Notes: generated from the sequence alone by a model not told the origin. A DNA stretch of 64,000 nucleotides from Flavobacterium sp. (GCF_027484205.1 NZ_JAIXUB010000001.1:1-64000), one strand, 5' to 3'. Numbered from the stretch's first letter, positions 9,353 through 21,100 are shown. Numbers and translations are program-made.

Positions 9353-9922
9353 ATGAAAACATATTATTTTATTAAATTTAGCACAAAAAAAATATTTTTT
9401 TTAATATTAATAATTCCTGTAATAATTCAGTTGTTATTAATAAACATTGTTCAATCAATAGAAAATAATTTATTATATTATTTAACATTTGTTATTTTTT
9501 GGATGTTATATTTACCTTTTTTTTATTGGTTAAACAATTCAATAACTTTTTTATATAATCACTCAAGTAAATACCTTAATTTAAAATTGATTAATTTTAA
9601 ATTTTCGCTTTTGATAAACATTATTATAACATTGAATTTTGTTTTTTTTGTCGCTTATATATTTAGTTTTTTCCATAAAGGAAGCACACCGAATACAGTT
9701 ATTATTACCTTATTCATAGCGATTCAATTTATTGGGATATTTGCATTTATGTACAGTAGCTATTTTGTTTGTAAAGTTATTAAGACTATTGAATTAAAAA
9801 ACAAAGTTTTCTTAAATGATATTTTACCAATTTTTCTTTATTATTCATTTCCACCCATAACAATTTGGGTAATTCATAATAAAATTAAGGAATTTCATCA
9901 TTTAGAAAAAGATAATTACTGA
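9353..9922 (+). CDS. Integral membrane protein, candidate Rhs immunity protein
   Basis: A 189-residue protein with about five hydrophobic helices (near residues 14-35, 40-62, 85-107, 115-140 and 158-172) and no recognised family. It starts 16 bases after the Rhs stop and is extremely A/T-rich. A small membrane gene immediately behind the variable tip of an Rhs protein occupies the usual immunity-gene position. If the Gly-rich tip acts on membranes, a membrane-embedded protector would fit. The immunity role is inferred from position only. Confidence 0.6.
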   Translation: MKTYYFIKFSTKKIFFLILIIPVIIQLLLINIVQSIENNLLYYLTFVIFWMLYLPFFYWLNNSITFLYNHSSKYLNLKLINFKFSLLINIIITLNFVFFVAYIFSFFHKGSTPNTVIITLFIAIQFIGIFAFMYSSYFVCKVIKTIELKNKVFLNDILPIFLYYSFPPITIWVIHNKIKEFHHLEKDNY

Positions 9923-9977
9923 TACTTCAAAAAGAATTTTAAAAATAACTTTAAAGAGAATTTAAAAGCAAAAAAAC

Positions 9978-10457
9978 ATGAAAAAAATAATTTTATTAGT
10001 AGCAGTAATGGCAATCAATTTATCCTGCAGTAATGATGAAAATGATTATTTAAACCCAACCATTCAAAATTTAGGAAGTACAAAATGGCAATACAACACC
10101 GTAACAAAAGAAGATGGTACTGTTGTAGATTATGTAAATCTATGTGCTACTCAAAAGGACTATTTAGCCTTCACTGGTCTATATAGTGGTTATATGTTAC
10201 AGGAATATTTTGGTATACCTTCTTGTGTTATATGTTACGGATGTGGTAACGATATCCTTAACGTTCCAATTGATGAAAATGGAAACCTTCAAGTTGCTGC
10301 TGATGCTAATGCTTTTTACTATAAGGGAAGAATAACTTCGTTATCTAAAACAAAAGATAAAATGAAAATTGTTTACAATCCACCGAAAATTGTTGACAAA
10401 TTATCATCCTATGGTAAAATTAAATCCATTGAACTAGTAAAGTTTGTTGAAGAATAG
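9978..10457 (+). CDS. Small lipoprotein of unknown function
   Basis: A 159-residue protein with a lipoprotein signal (lipobox N-L-S-C, Cys near residue 17, followed by S-N-D-E-N-D). The mature part begins like many Bacteroidota 'lipocalin-like' small lipoproteins (W-Q-Y-N-T-V). It also has an unusual cysteine cluster (C-V-I-C-Y-G-C) around residues 84-90. It lies 55 bases behind the membrane protein and on the same strand, so it may be part of the Rhs cargo set. I do not recognise a defined family. Confidence 0.6.
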   Translation: MKKIILLVAVMAINLSCSNDENDYLNPTIQNLGSTKWQYNTVTKEDGTVVDYVNLCATQKDYLAFTGLYSGYMLQEYFGIPSCVICYGCGNDILNVPIDENGNLQVAADANAFYYKGRITSLSKTKDKMKIVYNPPKIVDKLSSYGKIKSIELVKFVEE

Positions 10458-10483
10458 ATTAATTTTTGAGTTATTGTAGTTAA

Positions 10484-13400
10484 ATGAAGTTAAAACTGTA
10501 TTTATTAATAATGATTTTATCAATGTTGGTTTCTCATGCACAAGGGGAAGCCAACATTTGGTATTTTGGCAATAAGGCAGGTTTGGACTTTAGTAGTGGT
10601 AGTCCTGTGGCATTGACTAATGGAGAACTTGTTACTGAGGAAGGATGTGCCACACTATCAACAAGTACAGGGCAATTATTATTTTATACTGACGGTAGCA
10701 CCATTTACAACAAAAATCATGTGGTAATGGTTAATGGTAGTGGTTTGATGGGGCATAGTTCTTCTACACAATCAGCAACCATTATTCCAATGCCAGGTTC
10801 TACAATGTTGTATTATGTTTTTACTATTGACCGAGAATCACAACCCAATGGATTTAGATATTCTGTTGTAGACATGACAATGGATTCAGGTAATGGTGCT
10901 GTTACTGCTCAAAAAAATGTTTTGGTTTACACACCAACTATTGAGAGTATAGGTGTTACAAAACACGCTAATAACATTGATTATTGGATTGTTACGCATG
11001 GTGTTGAAAACAATAATTTTAATGCTCATTTATTAACAGCTTTAGGATTAAATACAACACCAATTGTTACAACTGTTGGACCTGTAATTGTTAGTGCAAG
11101 TTTTACAGAAGCAGGAACTATAAAAATTTCACCAAGTGGAACAAAATTAGCCATTGCAAATGTTTCGGATTTTGTGCAACTGTATGACTTTAATACAACT
11201 ACAGGTGTATTAACTAATGAAAGAACTTTATTAATTGAAGATTGGTTTTTATATGGCGCTGAGTTTTCACCTGATGAGTCATTATTGTATGTAACAAATA
11301 ATTATGGTAAAATTTATCAATTTAATCTAAATGCTACTGATGTTCCTGCTTCAAAGTTTACAATTTTAGATTCAAATGTTATTTGTGGTGCATTGCAACT
11401 TGGTCCTGATAATAAAATTTATGTAGCTATTGGTAATCAAAATAAATTAAGTGTCATTAATAATCCTAATGTTTTAGGTGCAGGATGTGATTTTCAATTT
11501 AATGCTATTGATTTAGCAGGTAGATTATGTTATGGAGGTTTACCCTCTTTTAGTCAATCTTTTTTCTTTACACCATCTATTCAATTTGAAAATGCGTGTG
11601 TCAATCAAAATACCTCTTTTGAGTTTGTTACGAATCAAACCGTTTTAGGTGCTACGTGGAGTTTTGGTGATGGAAGTAGTTCAAGTAGCTTGAATCCAAC
11701 ACATAATTATAGTTTAACAGGAACTTATACTGTTTCTGTTGCTGTTACAACACCTTTTGGAACGGGTAGCAACACAAGAGAAATAACTATTTATCCCTTA
11801 CCTACTCTTTTATCAAGTACGGTATCTCTAAAACAATGTGATGATAACAATGATGGATTTAGTAGTTTTAATTTGAATGAAAGCACTTCGTTGTTAGTTT
11901 CAAGTGCTACAGGATTGACTTTTAGTTATTATGAAACGGCACTTGATGCTCAAAACAATAGTAATGCCATTACTAATTTTACAGCTTATACCAATCAAAT
12001 TGTGAGTAACGATTCTGTTTTTGTGAGAGTTCAAAATACTAACGGTTGTTTTAGAGTGGCACAATTGGACTTGATAGTTTCCACTACTTTAATTCCTGCA
12101 AGTTTTCAACGTGTTTTTACCGTGTGTGATGATGTTGCTTCGGGATCTATAACAGATGGAGTTTCTACTTTTGATTTTAGTGGCGTTACTGCAGAAATTC
12201 AAGCGTTATATCCACCAGGACAATTGTTAGACATTACTTATTATGCTACTATAACCGACGCTTTGGCAGAAGTTAATTCTATTACTAACACTTCAAACTA
12301 TAGTAATATTGGTTATCCAAATACACAAAATATTTTTGTTCGTGTGGATAGTCAATTAAACAATGAATGTTTAGGTTTAGGACATCATATTACTTTGAAT
12401 GTAGAACGCATTCCAATAGTTCAACCCCAAGTCATAAGGCATTGTGATGATGACCATGATGGCGTTTATGGATTTGATACATCTACCTTGCAAGCTACAT
12501 TATTAAATGGTTTGACAGGTGTTTCGGTAAGTTATACTAATTCTGGTGGAACACCCATTGTGATGAGTAATCCCTTTACAAGTACTTCACAAACAATTAC
12601 TGCAACTGTAACAAACACCACGGCAACTGCTTGTTCTTATAGTTCGACAATTCAATTTATTGTTGATGATTTACCAGAAGCTTTTCCAATCAATGCAAGT
12701 TTAACGAGTGTGTGTGATGACGAAACAGATCCAGCGTTGCAAGATGGTGTTTATCCGTTTGATACCAGTACGTTTCAATCTACTATTTTAGGTAGTCAAA
12801 CTGGAATGTTTGTGAAATATTATGATGGTTTTGGAAATTTATTGCCTTCACCACTTCCAAATCCTTTTAATTCGTCTAATCAAACACTTTTAGCAGAAGT
12901 AAGTAATACCATCAATTCAAGTTGTAAAGCTATTTTACCTATTCCTTTAGTGGTTCATGAAAAACCTAGAATCAATTTGACGGGAAGTGAATTGGTTTGT
13001 AGTAATGATCCATCTTTTACAAAGATTATCAATGCAAGTTTGAATAACACTTCCACTATTGGAAATCATACTTATACATGGTATTTTAATGGAACAACGA
13101 TTGCAGGAGCTACAAATTATAACTTAACTGTGAATACTGAAGGGGTTTATACTGTTGATGTGGAAAACATTTTTGGGTGTGTAAGCACAAGAACTGTAAC
13201 CGTTACTGCGTCAAATACAGCTACCATTGATGCTATTGAAGTGAATGATTTAGTAAACAATAATTCTATTTTAATTTTAGTTTCCGGTGATGGAACTTAT
13301 ACTTACAGTATTGATGGTGTAAATTATCAAAGCAGTAATAGTTTCAATAATTTATTGCCAGGAATTTATACTGTTTATGTAAATGACGAATTAGGTTGCG

Positions 13401-13690
13401 GAATTACTCAACAAGAAATCAGCATTTTAGGAATACCAAAATTTTTTACTCCCAATAGCGATGGAACTAATGACTATTGGAATATTGACGGTGTGAGTGA
13501 ACAATTTAACGCTAAAGCAATCATAAAAATTTATGATCGTTTTGGAAAATTATTAAAGCAAATAAGACCATTAAGTGTAGGTTGGGATGGCACTTACAAT
13601 GGCTATACAGTAATTTCCGATGATTATTGGTATGTCATTGAACTTGAAGATGGAAGAATTGTCAAAGGGCATTTTGCATTGGTGAGGTAA
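10484..13690 (+). CDS. PKD-domain T9SS type B secreted protein
   Basis: A 1068-residue surface or secreted protein. Signal peptide 1-19 (S-H-A-Q). Residues about 22-360 look like a beta-propeller common in these adhesins (I-W-Y-F-G-N-K-A-G-L-D-F opening). A PKD domain at about 367-440 carries W-S-F-G-D-G and Y-T-V-S-V. Four spaced modules follow, each opening C-D-D (C-D-D-N-N-D-G-F and similar) and repeating x-F-D/N, then an Ig-like region. The type B T9SS sorting domain occupies 985-1068 (F-F-T-P-N-S-D-G-T-N-D-Y-W, I-Y-D-R-F-G-K). It starts 26 bases after the lipoprotein stop and may be read from the same transcript, though its role is more likely adhesion. Confidence 0.85.
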   Translation: MKLKLYLLIMILSMLVSHAQGEANIWYFGNKAGLDFSSGSPVALTNGELVTEEGCATLSTSTGQLLFYTDGSTIYNKNHVVMVNGSGLMGHSSSTQSATIIPMPGSTMLYYVFTIDRESQPNGFRYSVVDMTMDSGNGAVTAQKNVLVYTPTIESIGVTKHANNIDYWIVTHGVENNNFNAHLLTALGLNTTPIVTTVGPVIVSASFTEAGTIKISPSGTKLAIANVSDFVQLYDFNTTTGVLTNERTLLIEDWFLYGAEFSPDESLLYVTNNYGKIYQFNLNATDVPASKFTILDSNVICGALQLGPDNKIYVAIGNQNKLSVINNPNVLGAGCDFQFNAIDLAGRLCYGGLPSFSQSFFFTPSIQFENACVNQNTSFEFVTNQTVLGATWSFGDGSSSSSLNPTHNYSLTGTYTVSVAVTTPFGTGSNTREITIYPLPTLLSSTVSLKQCDDNNDGFSSFNLNESTSLLVSSATGLTFSYYETALDAQNNSNAITNFTAYTNQIVSNDSVFVRVQNTNGCFRVAQLDLIVSTTLIPASFQRVFTVCDDVASGSITDGVSTFDFSGVTAEIQALYPPGQLLDITYYATITDALAEVNSITNTSNYSNIGYPNTQNIFVRVDSQLNNECLGLGHHITLNVERIPIVQPQVIRHCDDDHDGVYGFDTSTLQATLLNGLTGVSVSYTNSGGTPIVMSNPFTSTSQTITATVTNTTATACSYSSTIQFIVDDLPEAFPINASLTSVCDDETDPALQDGVYPFDTSTFQSTILGSQTGMFVKYYDGFGNLLPSPLPNPFNSSNQTLLAEVSNTINSSCKAILPIPLVVHEKPRINLTGSELVCSNDPSFTKIINASLNNTSTIGNHTYTWYFNGTTIAGATNYNLTVNTEGVYTVDVENIFGCVSTRTVTVTASNTATIDAIEVNDLVNNNSILILVSGDGTYTYSIDGVNYQSSNSFNNLLPGIYTVYVNDELGCGITQQEISILGIPKFFTPNSDGTNDYWNIDGVSEQFNAKAIIKIYDRFGKLLKQIRPLSVGWDGTYNGYTVISDDYWYVIELEDGRIVKGHFALVR

Positions 13691-13815
13691 TTCTTTTTTA
13701 ATCATTCTATCAAATCATTGTGACAATTTTTAAAATTTTAATCCCAAATAGCAGTTATTAAAGAAATACAATAACCTAATAGTCTATTCACAATTTTGGG
13801 AAGCTTCTAACATAA

Positions 13816-14220
13816 ATGATTAAACAAATGAAAAAAAATTATGAATATTTATTTATAAAGTTTTATAAATATATGCTTAATACACCAAATCATGAGAATG
13901 TTTTCAATGGTGCAATTATTTTTTTATCAATGATCTTTTTATTTTTATTTTTTAGTAGTATTCTAATGTTAAAGATTTGTTTCGGATATGTTGGAATTCA
14001 AGGCAATAATTTAATATTATTAACTTTGTTTTTTAGTATTATTATATATTATTTAAATTTCTTTTACTTTAAAAAAAATGAAAAATATAAAAGATTAATT
14101 GAGCTTTATAAAGATGAATCAATAAAGCAAAAATATATTAGAAATTTTTTAGTTATTGCTCTCTGTTTAGGGAGCTTTTTATTGTTAATATTTGTTGCAA
14201 AAATCGCTAATAAATCTTAA
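13816..14220 (+). CDS. Small membrane protein, related to the next gene
   Basis: A 134-residue protein with three predicted helices (about 33-57, 65-84 and 110-130), separated by a basic/charged stretch (F-Y-F-K-K-N-E-K-Y-K-R-L). An in-frame ATG at 13828 gives an equally plausible start. No family recognised. Its layout and local sequence resemble the following gene (14265-14621): two helices, a Y/F-K-K-N-E segment, then a last helix. They are probably diverged duplicates. Similar size, A/T richness and proximity to the Rhs locus suggest accessory, possibly orphan-immunity genes; this is inference. Confidence 0.5.
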   Translation: MIKQMKKNYEYLFIKFYKYMLNTPNHENVFNGAIIFLSMIFLFLFFSSILMLKICFGYVGIQGNNLILLTLFFSIIIYYLNFFYFKKNEKYKRLIELYKDESIKQKYIRNFLVIALCLGSFLLLIFVAKIANKS

Positions 14221-14264
14221 AACTATTCAAAAGTTATTAAGTGAAAAATTATAGATGAATAGTT

Positions 14265-14621
14265 ATGAAATTTTTTGATTTTATTTACACAAATATATTA
14301 TTTTCTAAAAAAGGAGACAATTCAATTGATGCTTTAGTCGTTGTAACATTGTGCCAAACATTTAATGTTTTAACAATAATTAATTTGTTTTTATTTTTTA
14401 GTAAGATTACAAATGATTATGATATACCGACAATATTTATTTTGATATTAATTTTATTGTTTTTTGTGAATTTTTATTATTGTAAAGTAAAAAAAAATGA
14501 AGATCGTTTTTTAGACAAAAAAAGATACACTTCATTGAAGTGTACATTACTTATTATTTTATATTTTTTCTTTTCTTTTGCGTTAATTGGTTTAACATAC
14601 TACCTATTTAAAGAATTTTAA
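14265..14621 (+). CDS. Small membrane protein, related to the previous gene
   Basis: A 118-residue protein with three hydrophobic helices (about 27-47, 52-72 and 92-113). A loop containing V-N-F-Y-Y-C-K-V-K-K-N-E-D aligns in position with L-N-F-F-Y-F-K-K-N-E-K of the gene before it. It starts 44 bases after that gene. No known family and no catalytic motif seen. It is the last gene before a 547-bp gap. Confidence 0.5.
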   Translation: MKFFDFIYTNILFSKKGDNSIDALVVVTLCQTFNVLTIINLFLFFSKITNDYDIPTIFILILILLFFVNFYYCKVKKNEDRFLDKKRYTSLKCTLLIILYFFFSFALIGLTYYLFKEF

Positions 14622-14897
14622 AAATAGATATTAGCTTTTTAAGTTATATAAAAATAATAACTCAGCTTCGATAAGAGTTCCAAAATCTAATTTAAAACAA
14701 AGTACCAGCTCCGCAAATATCTACTAACTTTGAGGAATTTATTATATTTTATTAATCATAAGTTTATTAAAAGTATTAAAGAGCAAAGTCAGTAAGGATT
14801 GCAAATCCGCGCTATCGGATTGGCTACAGAAACACACACAAGAAATAAAAATTATCAATTTTGGCAATTGGGGACGAAGTAAAGAACTTTTTTGAAG

Positions 14898-14921
14898 CAC
14901 TTCGACAAGCTCAGTGTGACA
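14898..14921. repeat. Dispersed flavobacterial intergenic repeat element
   Basis: CACTTCGACAAGCTCAGTG followed by TGACA. I recognise this short element as one scattered through intergenic DNA of Flavobacteria. Read on the minus strand it gives the tell-tale H-T-E-L-V-E-V peptide that causes false ORF calls. Diverged versions lie at 1527-1545 and 1707-1725. Confidence 0.65.
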
Positions 14922-15001
14922 TTTTCTATAAAATTGGCTATATAATAATAATTGCACCCAACGGATTATAAAATATATTAAAAAAACAATTATAAAATTT
15001 T

Positions 15002-15028
15002 AAAGAGACTGAAATTCAGTCTCTTTTT
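15002..15028 (+). terminator. Rho-independent terminator, isolated
   Basis: AAAGAGACTGA pairs with TCAGTCTCTTT and a T run follows to 15028. The stem is nearly the same as the terminator at 151-169. It stands 380 bases after the nearest plus-strand gene, so it either ends a long 3' UTR or marks an unannotated short transcript. Confidence 0.75.
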
Positions 15029-15168
15029 GTTTTTAAGTGCACTTCATCTATGAAATAAGTAGTTCGTCTATTTATGAAATAATTTGTAAGAAATAACAAA
15101 TTTTAACACTACCAAAAAGAAAAAATATTGTTACATTTATAACATTAAATAGCCGAAAATTTCAAATT

Positions 15169-18100
15169 ATGAAAAAGATTATTTTTATTTTAACATTATT
15201 ATTATCATTAAATGGATTTGCACAATTTCCAATTCCAGGAACAGAAGGATTTGAAAGTACTACAGGTCCAGATGTATTACCATCGACAAACTGGTCTTTA
15301 GGAACAGGTAATTGGGCCGTTTTTGATAACGGAGTTGGATTAACCCAACGATGGGGAATTAATAATGGCGTTGCCTCTCCACCTTTAGTTTATGCAGGTA
15401 CAAATGCTGCTTATATCAATCGAGAAAATATTGGACTTGGAAACACTTCTGAAGATTATTTAGCAACTCCATTAGTAACCGTTCCTGCAAATGGTCAACT
15501 CCGATTTTTTGCTAGAACTTTTTCAACCGGAAATACAGGCACACTTTATCAAGTAAAAGTTGCTCCATCAACAGCAACTCAAACAAACCCTGCTGCTTAC
15601 ACAACTCAACTCGCAGAATATAATGAAGACCAATTAACATTGGATATGAATGGTGTTCAAAATGCATACAATATTTATACAGAAAAAGTTATTTCATTTC
15701 CAGCTTCTATGATTGGAACTCAAGTTTATGTTGCCTTTGTAATGAAATATACGCAAACCACAACAGGAATAAGTGGTGATAGATGGCTTTTAGACAATGT
15801 TAGAGTCTCTGAACAATGTTTGAATCCAACTGGTTTAGTTGCAACTGGAGTTTTATTTAATCAAGCTTCTTTATCATGGGCAAATCCAAGTGGTGCTACA
15901 TCATGGGAAATTGAGGTTATTCCTGCAACAGCTACTCCAACAGGAGTTGGTATCGTTTATAATGGAACTTTGCCATATGTTGCAACAGGCTTAACACCAA
16001 ATACTGCTTATAAATATTATGTTAGAGCGATATGTCTAGATAATATTCCAAGTGAATGGGTTGGACCAACAACATTTTCAACAACAACAGCACCGCCTGT
16101 TTGTGGAGGAAACTATCTAGATCCAGGTGGAACAGGTAATTATGCAGATAATATTACTGCCGCTACTGGAACAACAACAATTTGCCCGGTAAATGCAACC
16201 GATTTAGTAACAGTTACTTTCACCTCTTTCTCTACTGAAGGTTGTTGTGACTTTTTAAGTATATATAATGGTAATAGTTCATCTGCTCCATTAATTGGGA
16301 CTTTTTCAGGTACGACCTCTCCAGGAATAATTACATCAACTGTACCTGGCGGATGTTTAACTTTTGTTTTCACAACTGATGGTAGTGTCGTATCTAGTGG
16401 TTGGGTTGCCAATGTAACTTGTGCTCCTCCTCCAACATGTCCAAAACCTACAGCATTAGCAACATCAGCCATAACTTCAAATTCTGGAACTTTAGCTTTC
16501 ACAAATAATAGTTCGGCTACTAATTTTGAATATTTAGCTGTTCCATGTGGTTCGCCTGCTCCAACAAATGGTGCTACAGGAACTGTGGGAATTGCAACAA
16601 CATCAAACCCAATTGTAATTACTGGTTTAACTCCAAACACATGTTACACACTTTATGTGAGAGCAGTATGTGCTGGAAGTGACTATAGTGATTGGTCTGT
16701 TGGTGTTAATATTACAACACTAGTTGCTCCTCCAGTTTGTGGTGGAAATTTTGTTGATTCAGGTGGTATTACAGGAAATTATGCAAATAATGCTGATTCA
16801 GTTGTAACCATTTGTCCAGTAAATGTGGGTGATGTAGTTACAGTAACTTTTACAGCATTTAATACACAAGCTAACAATGACGGATTGTATATCTTTAATG
16901 GAAACTCAATTACTTCTCCTCTAATATCTAGTGGAAATCCTGCAGGAGCAGTTCCTGGTGGTTTAGCTGGTGCATTTTGGGGAACGGTTAGTCCGGGAAC
17001 AATAACTTCTTCAAGTTCTGATGGATGTTTGACATTTAGATTTAGAAGTAATGGAACAACAACGGCAACGGGTTGGGCTTCAAATGTAACTTGTGCGCCA
17101 CCTGTAGCTTGTCCAAGTCCTATTGCATTGTCTTCTTCAAATCTACTTCACAACTCCGTGAATTTATCTTGGAATGAAATGGGAACGGCTACAAGTTGGC
17201 AAATTTTAGCTTTACCTTGTGGTTCACCTGCGCCAACAGCAGCATCAATAGGATTTATAACTGCATCTTCAAATCCGTTTATACTAACCGGATTAACGCC
17301 ATTAACTTGTTATGACATCTATATTAGAAGTAATTGTTCAACATCTACAAGTACTTGGAGTGGACCAAGAACAATTACAACGCTAGTCGCTCCACCAGTT
17401 TGTGGAGGAACATTCTTAGATCCTGGTGGAACTGGAAACTATGCAAATAATATTACCGCGACTACTGGAACAACAGTAATCTGTCCTGTAAATGCTACCG
17501 ATTTAGTAACTGTTACTTTCACATCATTTTCAACAGAGGGTTGTTGTGATTTCTTAAGTATTTATAATGGAAGTAGCTCTTCAGCACCTTTAATAGGTAC
17601 ATTTGGAGGAACAAATTCTCCAGGAATAATTACATCAACTGTGCCTGGCGGATGTTTAACTTTTGTTTTTACGACTGATAGTAGTGTGGTTTCTAGTGGT
17701 TGGGTTGCCAACGTAACTTGTGCTCCTCCTCCAACTTGTCCAAAACCTACAGCATTAGCTACATCAGCTATAACTTCAAATTCTGGAACTTTAGCTTTCA
17801 CAAATAATAGTTCGGCTACTAATTTTGAATATTTAGCTGTTCCATGTGGTTCGCCTGCTCCAACAAATGGTGCTACTGGAACTGTAGGAACTGGTACAAC
17901 ATCAAACCCAATTGTAATTACTGGTTTAACTCCTAATACTTGTTACACACTTTATGTTAGAGCCGTTTGTGATGGTAGTGACTATAGTGATTGGTCAGTT
18001 GGTGTTAATATTACAACGCAAGTTGCACCACCGGTTTGTGGTGGAAATTTTGTTGATTCTGGTGGTATTACAGGAAATTATGTAAATAATGCTGATTCAG

Positions 18101-21100
18101 TTGTAACAATTTGTCCTGTAAATGTGGGTGATGTAGTTACAGTAACTTTTACAGCATTTAATACACAAGCTAACAATGACGGATTGTATATCTTTAACGG
18201 AAATTCAATTACTTCTCCTCTAATATCTAGTGGAAATCCTGCAGGAGCAGTTCCAGGTGGTTTAGCTGGTTCTTTTTGGGGAACGGTTAGTCCAGGAACA
18301 ATAACTTCTTCAAGTCCTGATGGATGCTTGACTTTTAGATTTAGAAGTAATGGAACAACAACATCAACGGGTTGGATGTCAAATGTAACTTGTGCTCCAC
18401 CTGTAGCTTGTCCAAGTCCTATTGCATTGTCTTCTTCAAATGTACTTCACAACTCCGTGAATTTATCTTGGAATGAAATGGGAACGGCTACAAGTTGGCA
18501 AATTTTAGCTTTACCGTGTGGTTCGCCTGCGCCAACAGCAGCATCAACAGGATTTACAAATGCATCTTCAAATCCGTTTGTACTAACAGGATTAACACCA
18601 TTAACTTGTTATGACATCTATATTAGAAGTAATTGTTCAACATCTACAAGTACTTGGACTGGACCAAGAACAATTACAACGCTAGTCGCTCCACCAGTTT
18701 GTGGAGGAACATTCTTAGATCCGGGTGGAACTGGAAACTATGCAAATAGTATTACTGCGGCTACTGGAACAACAGTAATCTGTCCAGTAAATGCTACCGA
18801 TTTAGTAACTGTTACTTTCACATCATTTTCAACAGAGGGTTGTTGTGATTTCTTAAGTATTTATAATGGAAGTAGTTCGTCTGCACCTTTAATTGGTACA
18901 TTTGGAGGAACAAATTCTCCTGGTGAAATTACATCTACAGTGCCTGGAGGATGTTTAACATTTGTATTTACGACTGATAGTAGTGTGGTTTCTAGTGGTT
19001 GGGTTGCCAATGTAACTTGTGCTCCACCGCCAACGTGTCCTAGACCTACAGCATTAGTAGCATCGGCAACAACATCAAACTCAACAACAGTCAGTTTTAC
19101 GAATAATAGTACAGCCACAAGTTTTGAGTATATTGCTTTACCATGTGGCTCACCAGCACCAACAAATGGCACAACTGGAACATCCGGAATTGCTTTTGGA
19201 ACTAATCCAATTGTTATTACTGGTTTAACTCCTGCAACCTGCTATACAATTTATGTTAGAGCAATATGTGCAGGAAATGACAACAGTAATTGGTCTGTTG
19301 GAATTAACGTAACTACATTAGTCGCTCCACCAGTTTGTGGAGGAACATTCTTAGATCCAGGTGGAATTGGAAATTATGCAAATAATATTACTGCGGCTAC
19401 TGGAACAACTGTTATCTGTCCTACAAATGCTACCGATTTAGTAACTGTTACTTTCACATCATTTTCAACAGAAGGTTGTTGTGATTTCTTAAGTATTTAT
19501 GATGGAAATAGCACATCTGCTCCTTTAATTGGCACTTTTGGAGGGACAAATTCTCCTGGTGAAATTACATCTTCAGCGCCAGGTGGATGTTTAACTTTTG
19601 TTTTCACAACTGATGGTAGTGTAGTTTCTAGTGGTTGGGTTGCAAACATAGTTTGTGCACCTGCACCAACATGTCCTCGTCCAACAGCATTGTCATTTTC
19701 AACTACAACTTCAAACTCTACTACATTAAGTTTTACAAATAATAGTACTGCAACTAACTTTGAATATATTGCACTTCCATGTGGTTCACCTGCTCCAACA
19801 AACGGAGCAACAGGAACATCAGGCATAGCTGCAACTACAAATCCTATTTTAATTACTGGATTAACACCAAATACTTGTTACACAGTTTATGTAAGAGCAG
19901 TATGTGCCGGAAACGATTTCAGTAACTGGTCTGTTGGTGCAAATGTAACTACACAATTAGCACCTCCTGTTTGTGGTGGAAATTATTTTGACCCTGGTTT
20001 ATTATCAAACTATTCTAATAATTCAAATATTGCTACGTTAATATGTCCAACCAATACAGGAGATAAAGTAACAATTACTTTTACAAGTTTTAGTACAGAA
20101 GAAGGTTTCGATGTCCTTTCTGTTTATAATGGTAATAGTGCTTCAGCACCATTAATTGGTTCTTTTTCTGGAACCACACTACCTGATTCTATAACATCAT
20201 CAGCTGCTAATGGTTGTCTATACTTTGTTTTTATTTCAAATGGTACTAATGTTAGTTCTGGTTGGTCATCAAATATTACATGTGCTCCTCCAGTATCATG
20301 TCCAAAACCATTAGGATTTACATCAACACCTGTAATAACTGATTCAACACAATTGAATTGGATAGAAGCAGGAAGCGCCACATCTTGGCAAATTTTAGTT
20401 CAACCTTGTGGAACACCAAATCCAACAGCTTCATCAACCGGATGGATAACTGTATCTTCAAGTCCGTATACTATTACAGGACTAACACCAAATTGTTGTA
20501 ATGAATACTTTATTAGAAGTGTTTGCGGTGGATCAGCAACAAGTGATTGGACTAGAGTTTATAATAATGAAGATGGTGCGTATATAGTTTGGGCAGATGG
20601 ACCAGGAAACACATTAATTGGAACTTATCCTGGAGGAACTGTTACTGCAACTTTTACAGGAACAGGAAATACACCAACTATTAATCCAATTGGAAATCCT
20701 GTGAATTTAGATACTTCAGGTACTACTACTTTTGAAACTTTTGGTCCAACATCAAATCCACCTTCACAAGATTTGACCTTTACTTTTTCAACTCCTGTAA
20801 TTATCTCAAGATACACTATGGCGGATATTGATTTAGGTGATTTTGGATGGAATGATACATTTAATTTTGTTGGTGTAACATTTACATCTACAACGTCGGC
20901 AAATTTATTGACTACTACAACTGGAGCTGTTGCAACATCAGATGTAAGTGGTAATGGTGAATATGGAAATTGGTTTATGAGTACAACTCCTGTAACAAGT
21001 TTTTCATTAGATTATTCGGTAACAAATAACCTGACGCATGCCTATTTATCTTATGCGATGAAAGTATTTATTCCTTGTCCTCCAATAACACCTCCATCAT

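Larger units (their letters stand above)
14622..15168. other. 547-bp gene-free region with dispersed repeat and orphan terminator
   Basis: It holds the flavobacterial CACTTCGACAAGCTCAGTG element (14898-14916) and a strong terminator at 15002-15028 that lies 380 bases beyond the last upstream gene. The promoter of the giant adhesin should lie in 15060-15168; TACATTTA near 15132 resembles a weak -7 box. A minus-strand open frame at 14742-14957 is read through the repeat and is dismissed. Confidence 0.6.

Noticed and set aside
14742..14957. Minus-strand open frame of 71 codons
   Set aside because: Contains H-T-E-L-V-E-V, the translation of the dispersed CTTCGACAAGCTCAGTG element, and S-A-D-L-Q-S from another repeat remnant; not a gene.
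16140..19826. Several minus-strand open frames opposite the CUB repeats
   Set aside because: They recur at the repeat period with the same peptide (P-F-V-G-A-G-E-P-H-G), so they are antisense shadows of the adhesin repeats.
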